Shown here piece after piece: positions 34,735-43,343 of a DNA stretch of 64,000 nucleotides. Location: contig DATAWQ010000082.1 of the NCBI GenBank assembly GCA_036267135.1, positions 1 through 64,000 on the forward strand. Direction: 5' to 3'. Position 1 is the stretch's first letter. The number at the start of each line of letters is the position of its first letter. Source of the DNA: PALSA-505 sp036267135. GTDB taxonomy: Bacteria; Actinomycetota; Actinomycetes; Streptosporangiales; Streptosporangiaceae. The notes under the pieces were generated by a model that saw only the letters and a program-made list of their open reading frames with translations, searched no databases and had not been told where the DNA came from. The translations under genes were made by a program, and so were the position numbers.

Positions 34735-35532
34735 GTGGACGGGGCAGGCTGGCCGCAGGCGCGGATCGGTGCGGTCACCATCGACGTGCTGGCGCCTGGT
34801 GAGGTGCTTGGCATGATCGGGGACACGCTGGCCGGCCGGTGGCCGCCGACCGTGCTGGCCTCCGCCAACCTCGACCACGTTCACCACTTCGCCCGGACCA
34901 CGGCGGAGCTGCCGACGGGAGTCGTGGACGGAATCCGGTGGCTCACCCTGCTCGACGGCAGGCCCGTGGTGAACGCGGTCGGCCGCCGGGCGGGCGGCCC
35001 CCGCCCCCCGGCCGTGGCCGGCTGCGAGCTGATCGGCCCCGTGCTGGACCTCGCCGCCGCTCGCGGCGCCCGGGTGGGGCTGGTGGGCGGCGGCGACCAC
35101 ACCCGCGCGTACTGGCGGGACGAGCTGCCCCGGCGCCGGCCGGGCCTGGCCATGGCCGGTGTCTGGCCGGTGCGGTGGGCGGACCTCGACCGGCCAGGTG
35201 GTGGCGCCGCGCTCGCCGCGGCCGTGGCGGCGGCCGAGCCGGACATCCTCGCGGTCAGCCTGGGCAAGCCCCGGCAGGAGCTGTGGCTGCGCGACCACAT
35301 GGCGGGCACCCGGGCGAAGGTGGCGCTGCCGGTCGGCTCGGCCGTCGACTACGTGGCGGGCACGTCCACGCGCCCGCCGTCCTGGTCTACCAGGATCGGG
35401 GCCGAGTGGCTGGTGCGGCTGGCCCGCGAGCCGCGCCGGCTGGGGCGCAGGTACCTGGCCCAGGGACCGGCCGCGCTGCTCGCGGTCCGTCGTGACCTCC
35501 GCATGGTCACCCCGGATCAGCTTCCCCGATAG
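34735..35532 (+). CDS. WecG/TagA/CpsF family glycosyltransferase
   Basis: A 265-residue transferase of the family that attaches N-acetylmannosaminyl or related sugars to a lipid-linked acceptor. Key blocks are ARIGAVTIDVLAPGEV, TVLASANLDHVHHFART, a DGIRWLTLLDG-like loop, GARVGLVGGG, DILAVSLGKPRQELWL (donor-binding) and ALPVGSAVDYVAGT. Known members (WecG, TagA) use UDP-ManNAc or UDP-ManNAcA, and WecB nearby makes UDP-ManNAc. GTG 34735 follows GGAGGAG by 6 bases. The 70-bp divergent gap to the six-hairpin gene likely contains both promoters. Confidence 0.88.
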   Translation: MDGAGWPQARIGAVTIDVLAPGEVLGMIGDTLAGRWPPTVLASANLDHVHHFARTTAELPTGVVDGIRWLTLLDGRPVVNAVGRRAGGPRPPAVAGCELIGPVLDLAAARGARVGLVGGGDHTRAYWRDELPRRRPGLAMAGVWPVRWADLDRPGGGAALAAAVAAAEPDILAVSLGKPRQELWLRDHMAGTRAKVALPVGSAVDYVAGTSTRPPSWSTRIGAEWLVRLAREPRRLGRRYLAQGPAALLAVRRDLRMVTPDQLPR

Positions 35533-35573
35533 CCTGGCCACCGCCACAGCAGCCTGCGGGAAGGAGCACGCCC

Positions 35574-36752
35574 ATGCCGAGCGAGCAGCAGCCGAGCGAG
35601 CAGTACGAGCCGCAGCCGTCCGATCGGTTCTCGTTCGGGATCTGGACCGTCGGCTGGCAGGCGATCGACGTGTTCGGGCCGGCTGCCAGGCCGCCGATGC
35701 CGGCCGAGCGCGCGGTCCGCAAGCTGGCCGAGATCGGCGCGTACGGCGTGAACTTCCACGACAACGACGTCTTCGACTTCGCGGCCACGGAGGCCGAGCG
35801 CGACGAGCGGATCGGCGCCTTCAAGGCGGCGCTGGCGGAGACCGGCCTGGTGGTCACCACGGCGACCACGAACCTGTTCTCCCACCCGGTGTTCAGGGAC
35901 GGCGCGTTCACCGCCAACGACCGGGACGTGCGCCGGTTCGCGCTCGCCAAGGTGATGCGCAACCTGGACCTGGCCGCCGAGCTCGGCGCGCGGACCTACG
36001 TCTGCTGGGGCGGCAGGGAAGGCGCCGAGTCGGGCGCGGCCAAGGACGTGCGCACCGCGCTCGACCGCTACCGCGAGGCCTTCGACGTGCTGGCCGCCTA
36101 CGTGACCGACCAGGGTTACGGGATCAGGTTCGCGATCGAGCCCAAGCCGAACGAGCCACGCGGCGACATCCTGCTGCCCACCCTCGGGCATGCGCTCGCG
36201 TTCATCTCCGAACTCGAGCGTCCCGGACTGTTCGGCCTGAACCCGGAGATCGGCCACGAGGAAATGGCCGGGCTCAACTACGCGCACGGCATCGCCCAGG
36301 CCATGTGGCACGGCAAGCTGTTCCACATCGACCTGAACGGCCAGAACGGGCCGCGCTACGACCAGGATCTGCGGTTCGGCGCGGGCAACGCCCGCGGTGC
36401 CTTCTGGGTGCTGGACACGCTGGAGGCCGGCGGATACGACGGCCCGGTGCACTTCGACTACAAGCCGCCGCGCACCGAGGACGACGAGGGCGTGTGGGAA
36501 TCGGCCCGGGCCTGCATGCGCAACTACCTGATCCTGCGGGAGAAGGTCCGCGCCTTCCGCGCCGACCCCGAGGTGGCCGCCGCGCTGGCCGCCACCGGGG
36601 CCGCCGGGCTGGCCACGCCCACCCTGGCCGACGGTGAATCCTGGCGCGACCTGCGGGGCTTCACCGTCGACGCCGATGCCATCGGGGCCAGGGGCCTGGC
36701 CTACGAGCGCCTCGACCAGCTCGCGCTCGAGCATTTGTACGGCGTCAGGTAA
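35574..36752 (+). CDS. xylA: Xylose isomerase
   Basis: A 392-residue TIM-barrel enzyme that interconverts D-xylose and D-xylulose and needs two divalent metals. Diagnostic segments are VNFHDND (catalytic His with Asp), TNLFSHPVFRDGAFTAND, TYVCWGGREGAE, the metal-binding FAIEPKPNEPRGD, NPEIGHEEMAGLNY, HIDLNGQNGPRYDQD and FDYKPPRTED. The length and motifs fit the actinobacterial class I enzyme. The N-terminal 15 residues are a short Glu/Gln/Pro extension. It starts 41 bases after the glycosyltransferase stop on the same strand. xylB is at 28009, so the pathway's two enzymes flank the glycan-like genes. Confidence 0.97.
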   Translation: MPSEQQPSEQYEPQPSDRFSFGIWTVGWQAIDVFGPAARPPMPAERAVRKLAEIGAYGVNFHDNDVFDFAATEAERDERIGAFKAALAETGLVVTTATTNLFSHPVFRDGAFTANDRDVRRFALAKVMRNLDLAAELGARTYVCWGGREGAESGAAKDVRTALDRYREAFDVLAAYVTDQGYGIRFAIEPKPNEPRGDILLPTLGHALAFISELERPGLFGLNPEIGHEEMAGLNYAHGIAQAMWHGKLFHIDLNGQNGPRYDQDLRFGAGNARGAFWVLDTLEAGGYDGPVHFDYKPPRTEDDEGVWESARACMRNYLILREKVRAFRADPEVAAALAATGAAGLATPTLADGESWRDLRGFTVDADAIGARGLAYERLDQLALEHLYGVR

Positions 36753-36865
36753 CGCACGGGCTGAACCCTTCGCCCCGGACATCCGTAGTAGCAGTGTCGA
36801 GCTTGTCGCGCTTGGGCCAGCGCGGCCGGGCTACTCCACGGTGTCATCCGACGAAGGGGAACCGC

Positions 36866-38020
36866 ATGCGTCACCGACCATCACTGCGCCCTAAATCACT
36901 CATCGTGTCTATGTCGGCGGCCGGGCTCGTGGCCGCCGGCGGCCTGGTTGCCGCCACCGGCCCGGCGCTGGCCACGTCGGCCCCGACGAACAACTTCACC
37001 CAGACCAACCTGGTCGCCAGCAACTCTTCGTTCGGCGCCAAACTGGTGGACAAGAACCTGAAGAACGCCTGGGGCCTGGCGGCGGGGCCGAACGAGCCCA
37101 TCTGGGTGTCCGACAACAACTCGGGCAGGGCCACCGTCTACTCCGGCGGCGTGAAGGGCAGCGCGGTGACGCTGGACCTGACCGTGCCCATGCCCGGCGG
37201 CAACCCCACCGGCCAGGTGTTCAACGGCGACGCCAGCGCGTTCCCCGTGGGCGGTGCATCCGGCAGCGCGGCGGCTTTCATCGTCGACAGCGACTCGATT
37301 GGCAAGACTCAGTCCCCGGGTGAGATCGCCGCCTGGAACGGCGGCGCGAAGTTCACCGTCGAGGACAGCCCCACCGGCGGTCCCGGCGGCATGACCCCGG
37401 CCAACGCGGTGTTCAAGGGCCTGGCCCTGGCCACCACGCCCACGGCGGGCCCGGAGCTGTTCGCCGCGGACGTGGCCAACGCCAAGGTGGACATCTTCAA
37501 CAGCATGTTCGCCCCGGTCTCAGCGCCGAGCGAGTTCAAGGACTCGAAGATCCCGTCCAACTACGCCCCGTTCAACATCCAACTGCTCGGCGGCAAGCTC
37601 TACGTCACCTACGGCAAGCAGAACGCGTCCAAGACCGACGTGGTGATTGGCGCCGGGCTCGGCTACGTGGACGTGTTCAGCGTCAACGGCAAGCTGCTGC
37701 ACCACCTGGTCTCGGCCGGGGCGAGCAGCCCGCTGAACGCGCCGTGGGGTCTGGACATCGCGCCCAAGGGATTCGGCCCGTTCGCCGGTGACCTGCTGGT
37801 GGGCAACCTGGGGAACGGCTGGATCAACGCGTTCAACCCGACCACGGGTGCCTTCGCCGGCACACTGAATGACTCCACCGGCTACCCGATCACGATCAGC
37901 GGGCTGTGGGGCCTGCGGACCGGCAGTTCCGCGTTCGGCGGCGCGTCGTCTGTGGTGTTCAGCGCCGGCCCGGGTGGCTACGCCAACGGCGTGCTCGGAA
38001 TCCTCACCCCGGCTAAGTAA
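36866..38020 (+). CDS. Secreted TIGR03118 family protein
   Basis: A 384-residue exported protein. The N-terminus (MRHRPSLRPKSLIVSMSAAGLVAAGGL, cleavage near ALATSA at about 35) is a Sec signal peptide. The mature part reads as a beta-propeller with repeated Asn/Gly-rich blades (AWGLAAGPNEPIWVSDNNSG, FKGLALATT, LYVTYGKQN, APWGLDIAPKGFG), matching the TIGR03118 pattern of NHL/YVTN-like proteins. The function is not known. ATG 36866 is preceded by GGGGA. A perfect inverted-repeat terminator follows, shared with the convergent YVTN gene. Confidence 0.88.
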   Translation: MRHRPSLRPKSLIVSMSAAGLVAAGGLVAATGPALATSAPTNNFTQTNLVASNSSFGAKLVDKNLKNAWGLAAGPNEPIWVSDNNSGRATVYSGGVKGSAVTLDLTVPMPGGNPTGQVFNGDASAFPVGGASGSAAAFIVDSDSIGKTQSPGEIAAWNGGAKFTVEDSPTGGPGGMTPANAVFKGLALATTPTAGPELFAADVANAKVDIFNSMFAPVSAPSEFKDSKIPSNYAPFNIQLLGGKLYVTYGKQNASKTDVVIGAGLGYVDVFSVNGKLLHHLVSAGASSPLNAPWGLDIAPKGFGPFAGDLLVGNLGNGWINAFNPTTGAFAGTLNDSTGYPITISGLWGLRTGSSAFGGASSVVFSAGPGGYANGVLGILTPAK

Positions 38021-38044
38021 GCCCAGCCAGTCCACGTGATAACC

Positions 38045-38080
38045 AGCCGGGGCCGACTTCACACCGGATCGGCCCCGGCT
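38045..38080. terminator. Bidirectional intrinsic-type terminator
   Basis: AGCCGGGGCCGA (38045-38056) pairs perfectly with TCGGCCCCGGCT (38069-38080) over a 12-base loop, between the two convergent secreted-protein genes. Confidence 0.88.
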
Positions 38081-38087
38081 GCCCGCC

Positions 38088-39296
38088 TCAGGGGGAGATC
38101 GCGATCGCGGTGGGGGCCCGCCCGACCTTGATCGCCGTTCCCGGCTTGTTGGTGGCGGTCGCGACCGGGGTTACCGAGCATGGCTCGGTCCCGGGCTGGA
38201 ACTGGTCGTTGACGATGTAGGCGGTGGCCCCGGACGGCGTGATCGCCACGTTGGCCAGCAGCCCGCTTATCTTGATCTTCTTGGTGATCGCGTCCGTGGC
38301 GGTGCTGAACACGGTCACCGTGCCCGAGCCCGCCACCGCGTAGGCGGTCTTCCCGTTCGGGGTGATGGCGAGAGCGACTGGATCCGAACCGACCGTGATC
38401 GGCTTACCCAGCTTGCTGGTGGCGATGTCGATCGGGAACACTTTGCTGGAGTTGCCGTCCACCACGTAGGCGGTCTTGCCGTTCGGAGTGATCACGATGT
38501 GATCGGGCACGGACTCGATCGTCGGCTTGCCGAACGCGATTGCCTGGCCCGCCTTGTTGGTGGCGGTGTCGATCGGCGTCACCGACTGGGAGAACTCATT
38601 GACCACGTAGGCGGTCTTGCCGTTCGGCGTGATCGCGATGGGCGCGGGACCCTTTCCCACGCTGATCTGCGCACCGGCCTTGTTGGTGGCGGTGTCGATC
38701 GGCCGCACCGTGTCGGACGCGAACCCGGTCACGTAGGCGGTCTTGCCGTTCGGCGTGATCGCGACGTCCGTCGGCCACAGCCAGCCAGGAATCGGCTTGA
38801 GCGCGGTGTTGGTGGCGAGGTCGATCGGGGTCACCGACGTTCCGGAGCCGTTGCCGCCGTCGGCCACGTAGGCGGTCTTGCCGTTGGGCGTGATCGCGAT
38901 CGCAGCCGGGTCCTTGCCCACTTTGATCGCGGTACCAGGCTGGTTGGTGGCCGTGTCGATCGGCGTGACCGTGTTCGCGGGCTTGATCTGTTCGCACGTC
39001 GGGCACGGATACCTGCCGCTGACCACGTAGGCGGTCTTGCCGTTCGGTGTGATCGCGATGGCGTTTGGGCCCCGGCCGACCTTGATCGCCGGGCCCGCCT
39101 TGTTGGTGGCGGTGTTGATAGGTGTCACCGTGTTACCCGAGATGGTCGTGCCGGTGTTGAGCACGTAAGCGGTGCCCGGGCTGGCCGCTGGGCCCGGCCT
39201 GACCGTGGCGCCCGCCGTTGTTCCGGCCGACGCCGTGCCCGCCACCGCCACCGCCACCGCGGCTGCCGTGAGAACGCGCGTGAATAATGCTCCCAT
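38088..39296 (-). CDS. Secreted YVTN-type beta-propeller protein
   Basis: A 402-residue exported protein. The signal peptide is MGALFTRVLTAAAVAVAVAGTASA (split: hydrophobic core AAVAVAVAG, cleavage after ASA). Eight or so blades follow, each with a PNGKTAYV strand and a V-T-P-I-D/N-T-A-T-N-K-x-G linker at intervals of about 42-50 residues. Such YVTN repeats form surface-exposed propellers used in binding or signalling. ATG 39296 follows AAGGGGG and begins the signal peptide; a frame to 39350 adds nothing typical. The last three blades are more divergent. The blades share high DNA identity (see repeat). Confidence 0.92.
   Translation of the reverse strand: MGALFTRVLTAAAVAVAVAGTASAGTTAGATVRPGPAASPGTAYVLNTGTTISGNTVTPINTATNKAGPAIKVGRGPNAIAITPNGKTAYVVSGRYPCPTCEQIKPANTVTPIDTATNQPGTAIKVGKDPAAIAITPNGKTAYVADGGNGSGTSVTPIDLATNTALKPIPGWLWPTDVAITPNGKTAYVTGFASDTVRPIDTATNKAGAQISVGKGPAPIAITPNGKTAYVVNEFSQSVTPIDTATNKAGQAIAFGKPTIESVPDHIVITPNGKTAYVVDGNSSKVFPIDIATSKLGKPITVGSDPVALAITPNGKTAYAVAGSGTVTVFSTATDAITKKIKISGLLANVAITPSGATAYIVNDQFQPGTEPCSVTPVATATNKPGTAIKVGRAPTAIAISP
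38340..39047. repeat. Recurrent blade-coding repeat in propeller gene
   Basis: GTAGGCGGTCTTGCCGTTCG recurs at 38340 (one change), 38466, 38607, 38733, 38868 and 39027, spaced 126-159 bases, encoding the conserved PNGKTAYV strand of each propeller blade. The near-identity at DNA level suggests recent blade duplication or gene conversion. Confidence 0.9.
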
Positions 39297-39404
39297 CGCA
39301 AATCCCCCTTGCCAGATCTGCTGCGGCCGGTCCTGGCGATTCGTCCGCACGGACCGTCTGCCGCACCCGTCACTCCCAGCCTGTCAGCTAGCCGGGGCGC
39401 CGCG

Positions 39405-40643
39405 CTAGAACCGGCCGTCCTGCCAGGTCAGCATCAGCCGGGTGTGCGGCTTGACGATCACCGTCGAGCCCGGGACATCGGGCAGCGCCGTCCCCTCCGG
39501 GTACACGGCGATCCGCAGGTCCGCCAGGGACGGCCGCCCCGCGGCCTGCCAGGCACGGATGTGGCTCGTGAGCCGTTCGGCGAACTGAAATCCTTCACTT
39601 CCGTATGGACGGGCGCCCGCCTCGAACGCCGCTCCGGCGTCGGCCCGGGGGGCACCCACCGGCCCGACGGTGGCGCAGCCGTGCGCGCCGGCCAGCAGGA
39701 TCCGGCTGCCGCGCCGGGAAGCCGGCCGGGTGGCGCCGGGGTCGGGCGGGGGATCGGTCACTCGGCCGATGCCGGTGGGCTCGCGGGTGGCCAGCCACGG
39801 CGCGACCCCGGCGTACAGATCCCGGCCGGTGACCTGGACGCCAGTGCCGATGGTCTGTCCGGGCTGGGTGAGCAGTCCGGCCAGGTCGTCGGCGCCGGGC
39901 GGCCGGGAGGTGTCCTCCACCAGCAGCCCGGTAGGCCCGCCGAGCCTGGTCACCGTTTCCGGCCCGGCGAAGGCGCCGCGCAGCCGCATGAACCCGCACG
40001 GCAGGATCGACACGCTGGCCAGGTGGTCACCCGCGGGCTCGAACGCGACCGAGTACTGCAGGGCGCCGCGCAGGGCCAGCGGCAGCACCAGCCGGCCGCC
40101 GGGGGCGAGCTGGCCGGTCCAGGCCGGCGCGATGTCCCAGGCGCCCACGGTCGCGATGATCCGGTCGTAGGGCGCGTCCGGCGGCCAGCCGAGCCCGCCG
40201 TCCCCGCACACCACACTGACCTGGCCGAACCCGCAGGCCGCCAGGTGCTCGCGAGCGCTGGTGGCCAAGTCGTCGTCGATATCCACCGTGGTGATCAGGC
40301 CCGCGTCGCCGGTCAGGCAGGCCAGGCAGGCCGCGTTGTACCCGGTGCCCGCGCCGATCTCGAGCACCCGCTGGCCCGGCCGCACGTCGAGTTGCTCGAG
40401 CATCAGCGCCATGATCGCTGGCTGCGAGGACGAGCTGATCGGGCGGCCTTCGGCGTCCAGCTTGGTCGGCACCGCGTCGTCGGCGTAGGCCTGGTCGAGA
40501 TCGATGTCCGGCAGGAACACGTGCCGGGGAACCCGGTTCAGCGCCGCCGCGACCCGGTCGTCGTGCAAGGCGCCGCTAGCCTGCAGTGCGGCCACCAGTC
40601 GTCGACGGCGTTCATCGGGCCCGTTAAAGGGGAGATCCGTCAT
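39405..40643 (-). CDS. PCMT-like SAM methyltransferase, possible FxLD-system type
   Basis: A 412-residue protein. The N-terminal two thirds is a protein-isoaspartate O-methyltransferase-like SAM domain with VPRHVFLPDIDLDQAYADDA and the I-S-S-S-S-Q-P-A-I-M segment. VLEIGAGTGYNAACLA (SAM motif I), VTTVDIDDDLA and YDRIIATVGAWDIAPAW follow. A C-terminal extension of about 190 residues has no clear assignment. Length and motifs resemble the 'methyltransferase, FxLD system' group that accompanies FxLD lanthipeptides, but no lanthipeptide synthetase or precursor is visible nearby, so that label is tentative. Its start overlaps the ParA stop (ATGA), making it the third gene of the CHAD-ParA operon. 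Confidence 0.78.
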   Translation of the reverse strand: MTDLPFNGPDERRRRLVAALQASGALHDDRVAAALNRVPRHVFLPDIDLDQAYADDAVPTKLDAEGRPISSSSQPAIMALMLEQLDVRPGQRVLEIGAGTGYNAACLACLTGDAGLITTVDIDDDLATSAREHLAACGFGQVSVVCGDGGLGWPPDAPYDRIIATVGAWDIAPAWTGQLAPGGRLVLPLALRGALQYSVAFEPAGDHLASVSILPCGFMRLRGAFAGPETVTRLGGPTGLLVEDTSRPPGADDLAGLLTQPGQTIGTGVQVTGRDLYAGVAPWLATREPTGIGRVTDPPPDPGATRPASRRGSRILLAGAHGCATVGPVGAPRADAGAAFEAGARPYGSEGFQFAERLTSHIRAWQAAGRPSLADLRIAVYPEGTALPDVPGSTVIVKPHTRLMLTWQDGRF

Positions 40644-41404
40644 GACAACGGGCGGTCAGGCAAACCGGAACGGGTCCGCAGTTCGGACCAGAGCTGCCGG
40701 TAACGCTGCGCCGCCGCGCTGCGGGGGGAGAACGCGGCCACCGGGGCCCGGCGCACGGCCATCTGCTCGATCAGCGTCATCGCGGGGATGGTCGCCTCGG
40801 CGATGCCGGGACGCGTCGAGGGCAGCCGCTCGATGATCTCGCGGTGCAGCCGTTTGCGCCTGTCTACCATGGAGAAGAACGCGAGCACGTCGGGCCGGTG
40901 GCCGTTCAGCGTCTCGATGAAGCCGGTGAGCTGGTCGAAGGTGCGCTCGGACAGCGTCGTCGGGATGATCGGGACGAGCAGCGTGTCCACCGCGTGCAGA
41001 ATGTTCTCCGACACCAGCGAGATGCTCGGCGGGCAGTCGAGGAAGACGACGTCGTACTCGCCGGCCAGCGGGACGAGCAGCCGGGCCAGCTGACGGGTGG
41101 GCCGCTTGGCGCGGTGCAGCGCCAGGTCCATGTTCCGGTAGGTGAAGTCGGCGGGCAGCAGGTCGAGGCCGTCGAAGTCGGTGCCCTTGATCGCTTCGTC
41201 GAGCGGTCTCGCGCCGTGGATGAGCGCCTTGGCCCCGCCCTTGACCCGGGGCCGGATCCGGAACACATACGACGCGGCGGCCTGCGGATCGAGATCCCAC
41301 AGCAGGGTCCGGTACCCGTCTTCGCCGCACAGGTAGGCGAGGTTGACCGCGGCCGAGGTCTTGCCCACGCCGCCCTTGATGTTGTACGTCGCGAAGACTT
41401 TCAT
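40640..41404 (-). CDS. ParA/MinD-family P-loop ATPase
   Basis: A 254-residue ATPase with the deviant Walker A KGGVGKTSAA (near residue 10), the switch DLDPQAA, and Walker B in YDVVFLDCPPSISLVSENIL. The family moves plasmids, chromosomes, protein arrays or storage granules by ATP-driven gradients. No parB or centromere-like repeat is visible, so this is not a plasmid partition locus. It sits between a CHAD gene and a PCMT-like methyltransferase with ATGA overlaps on both sides (41401-41404 and 40640-40643), a strong sign of a joint function. Positioning of polyphosphate granules, suggested by CHAD, is an inference. Confidence 0.9.
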   Translation of the reverse strand: MKVFATYNIKGGVGKTSAAVNLAYLCGEDGYRTLLWDLDPQAAASYVFRIRPRVKGGAKALIHGARPLDEAIKGTDFDGLDLLPADFTYRNMDLALHRAKRPTRQLARLLVPLAGEYDVVFLDCPPSISLVSENILHAVDTLLVPIIPTTLSERTFDQLTGFIETLNGHRPDVLAFFSMVDRRKRLHREIIERLPSTRPGIAEATIPAMTLIEQMAVRRAPVAAFSPRSAAAQRYRQLWSELRTRSGLPDRPLS

Positions 41405-43089
41405 GCCTGGGCCGTTCCGGGGAGGATGCCGAGTGTGCGCAGGCTACCGGCCCGGGCGAACTCGGCGAAACGGCCGGCCATCTCGGCGCGGGCCCGGTCC
41501 TGCTGAACGTGCAGCAGCGCGGTGAGCTCACCCATGGCCAGCAGGGTGGCCGCGAGCTCGGCCGGCTTCCCGGATCCGGGCGGCTGGTCCACCATCTGGA
41601 CGGCGAACTCTCGCAGCGCGTGCTGCTGCACATCCGCGTCCTGGAGATCGCCGAGACAGTCCTGCAGTCCCTTGAGGTCCTTGACCGCGCGGCGCAGCGC
41701 GGTGGGCTCGTACAGCGAGCCGAAGAACTCCAGCAGGTACCGCAGTTCCTTGCCGCGCTTGCGCAGCGCGTGCATCTGCTCGGCCGGTGGCCCGCCGGCC
41801 GGCCCGTCCGCCGCGATGGCCGCGCCCCGCTTGGCCACCCGGCGGTAGGCCCGGGCGATTCGTTCGGACGCCAGGGTGGCGATGTCCGGCCCGGCCGGGC
41901 CGGCCCGCTTGCGGCCGGGTGGGCGTGGTGGTTTCGCGGCTGTGGCCAGAGCCGTCCGCCAGTCCGCCATCAGCGTGGTGAACCGGGCCGCGCGCAGCCC
42001 CCGGACCAGCTTGCGGCGTTCGGCCAGGCGCCGGGCGGTCAGGTGGGCGCGGAACGGTTCGAGGTCACCGGGTCCGGCCGCGCGCAGCCGCTCGGTCATC
42101 TGGCCGAAGCCGCCCAGGTAGACGTCGAGGTCGCGGGTGGGTGTGGTGAGATCGCCCAGCCACTTGAACTCAGGCGCGAACCGGTCCGCGAGGCCCGCGG
42201 GCAGTGCGTCACCGGCCAGCTTCAGCGCCGACCGGGTGCGGCGGACGGCTACCCGCAGGTCGTGCAGGAACTCGGCGTCGACGTCGCGGAGTACGAAGCC
42301 GACGTTGGCCTCGATGGTGTCGGCCAGCCGGAGCAGCACGGTGGCCAGGGCCTGCCGGGCCGGGGTCGACGGCGGCAGCGTCACGCCGACCTTGTCGGTG
42401 TAGTCGCCAGGCGCGCGCCCGGCGCCGGCCAGCACGGCCGCGAAGGCGGGCTCGGTCCCCGGGGCGAAGCCATCGGCCGCGCCCAGCAGCCGGGCCGCGC
42501 GCTGCGCGGCGGCGGAGTAACCGCGGACCGGAGTGATCAACAGCCGGGGTGGCAGCGGTCCCGAGGCAGGCTGGGCCTGCGACGCGGCCTCCACGGTGAT
42601 GCGGGCGACCGTCTTGAGCTCGTCGTCGAGCACGCGCAGTTGGGTCAGCGTGCCTTCCGACCTGGCCAGCGGCAGCAGCGCCCGGACCTCGATGACCGGC
42701 CCGAGCCGGTCGCGGAGCGGGCCGTCCGGTATGGCCGACAGCAAGGCAGGCCAGCGGGCCCGCCGCGCCGCCGGCCCACCGATAGCTGTGCTACCTGTGG
42801 CCAGCGGCTGGGACAGCACGGTCTCACCCGCGCACGTGGTCAGCACGAGTTCGCCCGCGCCAGGCCCGGTCATCTGCCGCAGCACCAGCCCGGCCGCGTG
42901 CAGCCGCCAGTCGAACGTGTCGAGCCATACCTGCCGCGTGTGCCTGCGGGTCTCCTGGACCACACGGAAACGCGGTTCCAGCGCCGCCGCTATGCGCTGC
43001 GGCACCTCGTCGGCGACATGATCAATGACGAACTCGCGGCAGCTTGCGGTTGCCAACGCGGGCCCTCCTCCGCCGGGGCCGCCGGGCAC
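41401..43089 (-). CDS. CYTH-like and CHAD domain protein
   Basis: A 562-residue protein. The N-terminal 200 residues resemble a CYTH tunnel domain (VWLDTFDWRLHAAGLVLRQ near 53-71), but the usual N-terminal E-x-E-x-K catalytic pattern is not evident. The C-terminal CHAD domain begins near residue 255, with FLHDLRVAVRRTRSALKLAG. It repeats the pattern at EQMHALRKRGKELRYLLEFFGSLYEP. CHAD is a positively charged helical domain that binds inorganic polyphosphate and often co-localises with polyP granules. GTG 43089 gives an N-terminal Gly/Pro tail; a shorter start is possible. Its stop overlaps the ParA start. Confidence 0.9.
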   Translation of the reverse strand: MPGGPGGGGPALATASCREFVIDHVADEVPQRIAAALEPRFRVVQETRRHTRQVWLDTFDWRLHAAGLVLRQMTGPGAGELVLTTCAGETVLSQPLATGSTAIGGPAARRARWPALLSAIPDGPLRDRLGPVIEVRALLPLARSEGTLTQLRVLDDELKTVARITVEAASQAQPASGPLPPRLLITPVRGYSAAAQRAARLLGAADGFAPGTEPAFAAVLAGAGRAPGDYTDKVGVTLPPSTPARQALATVLLRLADTIEANVGFVLRDVDAEFLHDLRVAVRRTRSALKLAGDALPAGLADRFAPEFKWLGDLTTPTRDLDVYLGGFGQMTERLRAAGPGDLEPFRAHLTARRLAERRKLVRGLRAARFTTLMADWRTALATAAKPPRPPGRKRAGPAGPDIATLASERIARAYRRVAKRGAAIAADGPAGGPPAEQMHALRKRGKELRYLLEFFGSLYEPTALRRAVKDLKGLQDCLGDLQDADVQQHALREFAVQMVDQPPGSGKPAELAATLLAMGELTALLHVQQDRARAEMAGRFAEFARAGSLRTLGILPGTAQA

Positions 43090-43343
43090 GGTCAGACTTG
43101 GCGCTGACCTCCGCTGCGGGCCCCTTTAGCTGAAGCGTAATCGCCCAGGCCAAGGTGGACACAATCCAAATCTTTAATGTCTGTTAGCGGAACAGTAGAG
43201 GTCCGGCCTGGGCGCTGGTCCCCGGGGCAGGGTACGGCAAAGCGGCGTAGTACCGTCGGCTCACCGAAGTTTGAACCGCAGCGGGAGGCGCCATCGCCGG
43301 CCATCAGCACTCCAGGGACTGGGAGAATCCCGGCGCGTTCGCC
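43090..43343. other. Divergent intergenic region, CHAD operon / MBL gene
   Basis: A 254-bp region containing the promoters of both directions. AT-rich stretch near 43160-43190 (AATCTTTAATGTCTG) is the least GC-rich part. A candidate ATC start for the MBL gene lies at 43293; see that gene. Confidence 0.4.

Noticed and set aside
40640..41404. Plasmid partition locus
   Set aside because: ParA has no ParB partner or centromere-like repeats and sits in an operon with CHAD and a methyltransferase.
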